In this document: in pieces, positions 59,239 to 64,000 of the stretch | Numbering within the stretch: position 1 is the first letter of the stretch | Layout: the number at the start of each line of letters is the position of its first letter | From: CAVQBP01 sp963723205 | GTDB taxonomy: Bacteria; Bacteroidota; Ignavibacteria; Ignavibacteriales; Ignavibacteriaceae | NCBI GenBank assembly: GCA_963723205.1 | Contig: CAVRQC010000035.1 | Location: forward strand, 62,001 to 126,000 | Direction: 5' to 3' | Length of the DNA stretch: 64,000 nt | The notes under the pieces: generated by a model | Databases searched by the model: none | The model's input: only the letters and a program-made list of their open reading frames with translations | What the model was told of the DNA's origin: nothing | Translations under genes and position numbers: made by a program

Positions 59239-61563
59239 TCATTCATACTGCAAACTTTTTATAGGATTAACGGTTGCAGCTTTAATCGCCTGGAAGCTGA
59301 TAGTAAAAAGAGAAATAGCCAAGGCAATTATGCCCGATAAAATAAAGATCCACACACCTATATCTATTTTGTAAGCAAATCCCTGTAACCATTTACTCAT
59401 AACATAATAGGCAGCAGGCCATGCAATAATATTGGCAATTAAAATCCATTTAGTAAAATCTTTGGTTAACATGAAAAGGACATTAATGATAGAAGCACCC
59501 AATACTTTTCGTATGCCGATTTCCTTTGTACGCTGTTCACTTGAAAAAATTGCAAGTCCAAACAAACCTAGACAGGAAAGAAAAATTGCCAGAACAGCAA
59601 TAAACATTGTTAACTTACCTGTCATCTGTTCTGTCTTATAAAGATTGTCTATTTGTTTATCTAAAAAATGATATTCAAACGGATCATCCGGAACAATTTT
59701 CTTTATAGTCTTTTTTATTGATTGTATTTCGCCTGCAATATTTGCCGATGAAATTCGTAAGCAAAGATAATTAGCAGTATTTGTAGGAATAAGAACTAAC
59801 GGAGCCATTTCATTCTTAAGCGATTCAGTATTGAAATCACTTATTACCCCAACAATTTTCCCTTTCCTGCCGAACCAGGTTGTTAATTTTTTATTAATGG
59901 GATCTTTTAAATTCATTGCTTTTACAGCAGCTTCGTTAACTACAAAAGCATCAGATATATCGGTTGTAAAATCTTTTGAAAAGAATCTTCCTTCTTTCAT
60001 TTTAATTTGAAATGTTTTTGAAAAATCTTCATCGACAAAATCAAATCCTACTTCAACAAGTTTATCAGGGGTTTTCCCTTCCCAGTCAACCGGCCCGGAT
60101 CCGGCTCCTTGGAAGCTGGTTAAATCAGTAGCTGATACCGCTGCACTTTTAATAAATGGGAATTTGAGCAGTTCTTCTTTGACTATTGGAATTTTTTGTT
60201 GTAAAGCTCCTCTGGTGCTGATCATAAGTACGTGGCTTTTATTAAAGCCGAGGTTTTTAGACTGCAGAAAATTTAACTGCTTTCCAATTAGTAAAACACA
60301 ACAAATTATAAATATTGAGAATGAAAACTGAGCTATTACCAATATTCTTCTTAAAATATACGAACGCTTTTCTCCCTTTGTATTTCTATTATTTAGTATC
60401 AGTATCGGATTGAATGATGAAAGATAAATTGCAGGATAGCTTCCCGATATTAAACCTGTTAAAAAAGCTATTCCAAATAAAATAAAAATAATACTAACTG
60501 AATAATCCATAACAATATGGATCCCCAGAAGATTATTAAGATAAGGAAGAAATAGCTCAATTATACCAATTGCCAGTAAAAGCGAGATGAATGATAACGA
60601 TAAAGTCTCTGTCATAAACTGTTTAATTAATTCTATCCGGGAAGAGCCCACTGTCTTTTTTATTCCGATTTCCTTCATCCGTTTCTCGGAACGTGCGGTT
60701 GACAGATTCATGAAATTGATGCATGCAACTATCAATACTAAAATTCCAAATAAAGAGAATATATAAATATAAATTATGGGACCGCCACCGCCCGGTCCAT
60801 ATAAATGGATATTTAAGAGCGGAAATAAATACAAAACATTTTTCCAGGTTGGATTGAATTTGTCCATTAAGCCGGAAATCTTATTATTAACATCATCAAA
60901 GGAGGCATACTTTTTTAGTAAAATATAAGTCTGTACACATTTCCTGTCCCACATTTTCATCCAGTCAGGAGCATTTGAAAACGGCATAACAAAATCAAAT
61001 TGTAATGATGAGGTTTTTGGAATATCAGTAAAAACACCTGTTACTAAATATCCCGGTTGATCATTTAATTTAATAGTTTTCCCAATCGGATTATCCTGCC
61101 CAAAAATTTTTTCAGCAAAAGATTTTGAAATTACTATTGAATTTGGTGCTTCAAGAATGGTATTCTGATCTCCTTCTTCAAGATGAAATGAAAACATCCA
61201 GAAAAAATCCTGACTAACAATAGAGCCTGTACTAAAGAAACCCTTTGTACCAACAGATAGTTTATTTTTGAATTCCGAATAAACTGTTGCATTTTCTATT
61301 TCAGGGAAATTATCTTTAAGATATTTTGCCAAGGGACCCGATTGATAAAGGCCATAGTATTCTTTTTGTACTGTTGTAAAATCAATCCTGTAAAGACGTT
61401 CTGAATTTTTATTAAATTTATCGTAGCTTAATTCATACCTTACCCACAGCATAATTATAACTGCTCAGGCAATACCTACTGCAAGACCTGTAATATTAAT
61501 AAATGAATAAATTTTATATCTGAATAAATTTCAGAAAATAATCTTAAAATAATTTTTAAGCAT
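59239..61563 (-). pseudogene. MacB/FtsX-type ABC transporter permease with two in-frame UGA codons near the N-terminus
   Basis: An intact frame of 737 residues (59239-61452) has two FtsX domains with pairs of membrane helices: KEIGIKKTVGSSRIELIKQF in the first and KEIGIRKVLGASIINVLFML in the second, with MacB_PCD periplasmic parts (IGKTIKLNDQPGYLVTGVF, EGRFFSKDF). The natural start is further upstream at 61563, where AGGGAA precedes ATG and the frame reads MLKNYFKIIF, a TGA, NLFRYKIYSFINITGLAVGIA, a second TGA, then AVIIMLWVRYEL. The first UGA (61531-61533) and second (61465-61467) replace positions that are usually Arg/Lys and Cys in the family. The N-terminal TM helix can therefore not be translated unless UGA is read through. 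The full length would be 774 codons plus stop. Confidence 0.82.
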
Positions 61564-61568
61564 TTTAA

Positions 61569-61574
61569 TTCCCT
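61569..61574 (-). promoter_or_regulatory. Ribosome-binding site that fixes the permease start at 61563
   Basis: On the minus strand AGGGAA stands five bases before the ATG at 61563. No comparable site precedes the downstream ATG at 61452. This supports the longer gene with its two internal UGA codons. Confidence 0.7.
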
Positions 61575-61812
61575 ATTTATATTGAAAAACAAAAGCCGGT
61601 CTTCACCTTTTAGAATTGATTGAAAGAATGGAGTATATCAAAACTTTTTTATTTAATTTCCAAATTCAAAGACTATGCCAGCAAAATCATTTGAATTAGA
61701 TTCTAAATTAACTTTTCTTTAAGACTTAATCGTTCAATTGCGAACATAAGTGAACGCAGCTGGACAATTTATTCATGAACAATTTTTCACTTACGGTTAG
61801 AATATTTATTCT

Positions 61813-63654
61813 CTATTTTATTGGAGGGTATGCTCCGATATAATGATCACCTTTTTTATACTGGATAAGCATCTCACCAATTTTTGCCGGAAGCTGGGTC
61901 CCTGAATTAGCAGCAGGAAATTCCTGCAGCAAATGAAAATTATCTAATTCCGGACTTTTAAATAAAGGTCCATGATAATTCAAGAAGTATTTACTATGTG
62001 AAGAAAATTCCGGAGGAAGTTTATGTAAAGCTTCCGGGGAATCTAATGCTACCTGGCAATTATTATTCTTTGCGGGGCTCCAATATATCAGAGAACCAGA
62101 GGTATTATCGGATGTACGGACATATATATTATAATCAAGTTCTTTCAACTGGGAAGTATTAATTTTATCACATATTGATTCTGGCTGCCATACAAAAAGA
62201 AGCGGTTTATTAAAATCTTTATCTGCAGCAATCAAGTTGTTTTCAAATATATGACCATACCGCTCATCGATACCAGGCCCGGTTTTGGGATGCCAGTCAA
62301 AGTGATCTCCTTTTGCTATCCTGCCATCACGGTCAATGAGAACCTGGCTATTTACAAATGTGTTTTGATATACTTTTACATCTGAAGAGTTGCGCAGATG
62401 AATTCCTGCATCGCAGTTAACAAACACATTACCTGCACAAATAGCTCCTTTTGAAATTTCAAAAAAGAATCCTGCACCAATAGGCCACACATCATTTGGC
62501 TTACGGTGTGTTTCATTATAATGAATATCTTCAAGCCAATTGTTGACAAATACTCCATCAACATTTCCAACATCATACCAGATACCAACCGAATTCGGCT
62601 GATCAATAACCAAATTATCGCGGCAGGTAACGCGGTAGCATTGGTTAAATATCTTAACAGCAGCAGGATAGTATCCCTGAAGATGTTCAATGTTATTTCT
62701 TTCGAAAATATTTTCTTCCAGAAGGACATCAGATGATGCAATAATATAGATGCCTTCCGTACTGGTATCGCTTATCCTGCAATGGCGAAATGTCATATGA
62801 TTACCCTTGAAATAACCGGCGACACGAGAACAATAAGAAATTGTACAATTTTCAAAGGTTGAACCTACAACATCATTACCATGATTTTTTTCAGGATCTA
62901 CACCTTGAGGATAATATCCTTCTATTTCTATTGCACGGTATGCATACTGTGTTAATGTTATCCCACGTATTGTAGGTCCTATTTTATCTGAAGTTTTCCC
63001 GTGAACGTCTTTGATTGTTCTTAATAATCCGACATTGAAAGCAGTTATCTCTATTAATTTATCAGTAGGATCAAAAGCTAAGTAAACAGTGCTGTCTTCA
63101 TAATCTATATAATATGAATTTGTATCAAGTTCACCTTCCCAGCCGGCAGATTGCAGAAACCGGCCATTTACAAAGACCATATCATTATTAAAGCGGTTTA
63201 GAGGAACATCGGAACCATGACGGTAACGGCGCCACCAGCTATCAGGTTTTGATGGGAAGAGATGTTTCCATTTCGTGACCCACAACCCATTTTCTTGTCT
63301 TTTCCAGTCCTTCGCAATATATGTACCCTTTAAAACAGGTTGTTCATCTTTATATGGTTGGATAGTAATTCCCTGATTGAACACGAGATTTCCTGTACGG
63401 TAAATCCCACCCTGAAGAACAATAGTATCACCAGTTTTAACACGATTTATTGCTTCTTCAATTGTTGTCGGTTGAGAAATTGATTCACCTGAGACATCTG
63501 TTTTGCCGTTGGGTGATACATAATATATTCTGCCTTCTGTTTTCGGCAGAGCATAATTTCTCTGTATAGGACCATATGGTCCACCGGAAGGCTGTGCTAC
63601 AATTAATGTAGTGACAACTATAAAGAAAATAATAGTGTTAATATAAATTTTCAT
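61813..63654 (-). CDS. Secreted right-handed parallel beta-helix (pectate-lyase-like) protein
   Basis: The start at 63654 is preceded by a perfect AGGAGG (63659-63664) and yields a signal peptide (MKIYINTIIFFIVVTTLIVA). The longer in-frame start 11 codons upstream has no such site. The 613-residue product begins with a DUF1565-like segment (YYVSPNGKTDVSG, GDTIVLQGGIYR), then beta-helix coils with Asn ladders (RVTCRDNLVIDQPNSVGI, AGNVFVNCDAGIHLRNSS, VKVYQNTFVNSQVLID). It ends in MLIQYKKGDHYIGAYPPIK without a T9SS tail. Related proteins bind or cleave polysaccharides; no catalytic residue is assigned. It fits the polysaccharide-use theme of this end of the window. Confidence 0.85.
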   Translation of the reverse strand: MKIYINTIIFFIVVTTLIVAQPSGGPYGPIQRNYALPKTEGRIYYVSPNGKTDVSGESISQPTTIEEAINRVKTGDTIVLQGGIYRTGNLVFNQGITIQPYKDEQPVLKGTYIAKDWKRQENGLWVTKWKHLFPSKPDSWWRRYRHGSDVPLNRFNNDMVFVNGRFLQSAGWEGELDTNSYYIDYEDSTVYLAFDPTDKLIEITAFNVGLLRTIKDVHGKTSDKIGPTIRGITLTQYAYRAIEIEGYYPQGVDPEKNHGNDVVGSTFENCTISYCSRVAGYFKGNHMTFRHCRISDTSTEGIYIIASSDVLLEENIFERNNIEHLQGYYPAAVKIFNQCYRVTCRDNLVIDQPNSVGIWYDVGNVDGVFVNNWLEDIHYNETHRKPNDVWPIGAGFFFEISKGAICAGNVFVNCDAGIHLRNSSDVKVYQNTFVNSQVLIDRDGRIAKGDHFDWHPKTGPGIDERYGHIFENNLIAADKDFNKPLLFVWQPESICDKINTSQLKELDYNIYVRTSDNTSGSLIYWSPAKNNNCQVALDSPEALHKLPPEFSSHSKYFLNYHGPLFKSPELDNFHLLQEFPAANSGTQLPAKIGEMLIQYKKGDHYIGAYPPIK

Positions 63655-63903
63655 GTAACCTCCTAATGGAGTGTTATTAAATTTCATTTTAGTTCCTATA
63701 AAATTTTTTACAAAAAGATTTATTTTTAGCTAATAATTATGAGGAATATTATCACTAATTTATTTCTTTTTTTAATGAAACAAAACGATCTTTGAAGTTA
63801 GATTTGAATTTCTGTTTACATATTACCAGAATATCGCGGGGGGAAATTGGTGTTTTTTAACTCTGTAATTATTTAGGTTTGAAATGTGGAAACCCTCTGA
63901 GTT

Positions 63904-64000
63904 TTATTTCTTTTCATCAATATTAAATTGGGCTGTTGCTCCCTGTAATTCTTTTGCCATTGAGGATAGTTGTAAAGCGACAGTATTTACTTTTTCATTT
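63904..64000 (-). CDS. C-terminal end of a probable methyl-accepting chemotaxis protein (cut by the window edge)
   Basis: A minus-strand frame open to the window end encodes 31 residues ending LSSMAKELQGATAQFNIDEK plus K and TAA (stop 63904-63906). Small hydrophobic residues at heptad spacing followed by a Gln/Phe-containing tail are typical of the last helix of chemoreceptor signalling domains, which end in forms like LQ..V.QFKI. Only the tail is in view, so the assignment is tentative and the rest of the gene lies to the right. Confidence 0.5.
   Translation of the reverse strand, partial: NEKVNTVALQLSSMAKELQGATAQFNIDEKK

Noticed and set aside
59129..59374. Plus-strand frame between the LytTR and permease genes
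   Set aside because: It overlaps the end of the permease gene in antisense, is low in coding character and has no recognised domain.
61465..61533. Genome-wide reassignment of UGA to an amino acid
   Set aside because: Other genes here, such as the helicase and the OmpR-type regulator, end in TGA at the positions expected for their families, so UGA works as a stop in this organism.
1..64000. CRISPR array, tRNA, rRNA, prophage or insertion sequence
   Set aside because: No regularly spaced direct repeats with unique spacers, no conserved rRNA segments, no tRNA T-arm patterns, and no integrase, transposase or phage structural genes were recognised. The only tandem repeats are the AAAAGTC-type heptamers and coding repeats.

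Overview
The window looks like a chromosomal segment of a low-GC, AT-rich member of the Bacteroidota/Chlorobi group, most like the Ignavibacteria. The grounds are type IX secretion (T9SS) C-terminal domains with the NYPNPFNPST signature on five secreted loci, a PorV/PorQ-type outer-membrane protein, an OmpA-like protein with thrombospondin type 3 repeats, and many FtsX, LytTR and choice-of-anchor style proteins. No rRNA, tRNA, CRISPR array, phage or insertion sequence was recognised.

Layout. 1-1.9 kb: 3' part of a UvrD/PcrA-type helicase. 2-7.6 kb (minus): a secreted arylsulfotransferase-like protein with a T9SS tail and an APC permease fused to two universal-stress domains. 7.7-16.3 kb (plus): a glycosyltransferase/methyltransferase pair, then a nucleoside salvage group (cdd, tdk, NupC-type transporter, purine nucleoside phosphorylase), then secD-secF closed by a strong terminator. 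16.6-24.6 kb: an OmpR/HK two-component pair, OmpA-like and PorV-like envelope proteins, a lone receiver, a DUF2905 protein, a TlpA-type lipoprotein with a small membrane protein, and a PA0069-type radical SAM protein. 24.8-37.7 kb: a GH13 enzyme; a four-gene envelope cluster of unknown function; pgl; a HisN-type phosphatase; and a sugar-activation pair in which a GHMP sugar kinase is fused to a UDP-sugar pyrophosphorylase next to a divergent GalU homologue. 37.9-50.7 kb (minus): four very large surface or secreted repeat proteins that share almost the same T9SS tail; two of the four are broken. 51-64 kb: aldo/keto reductase, fructuronate-reductase-like SDR (frameshifted), UxuA, polysaccharide deacetylase, GH30 glucuronoxylanase, transglutaminase-like protein, LytTR regulator, an FtsX-type permease carrying two in-frame UGA codons, a parallel beta-helix protein, and the tail of a probable chemotaxis receptor.

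How the parts fit. The GH30 xylanase, the deacetylase, the mannonate dehydratase and the SDR make a plausible glucuronoxylan-to-uronate degradation module. The nucleoside genes form a salvage operon. The most intriguing unexplained unit is 26.5-30.8 kb: a polytopic inner-membrane protein, a single-TM coiled-coil/Ig-like periplasmic protein whose anchor lies in a different frame, and two tandem paralogous secreted, probably barrel-forming proteins. In outline this resembles a GldL/GldM-like or ExbB-like envelope complex with a duplicated outer partner. Five loci in the window are interrupted. Three show an indel-type frame change (two of them at homopolymers), one shows loss of a repeat unit, and one shows two nonsense codons. 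Real decay and assembly error both need to be considered.
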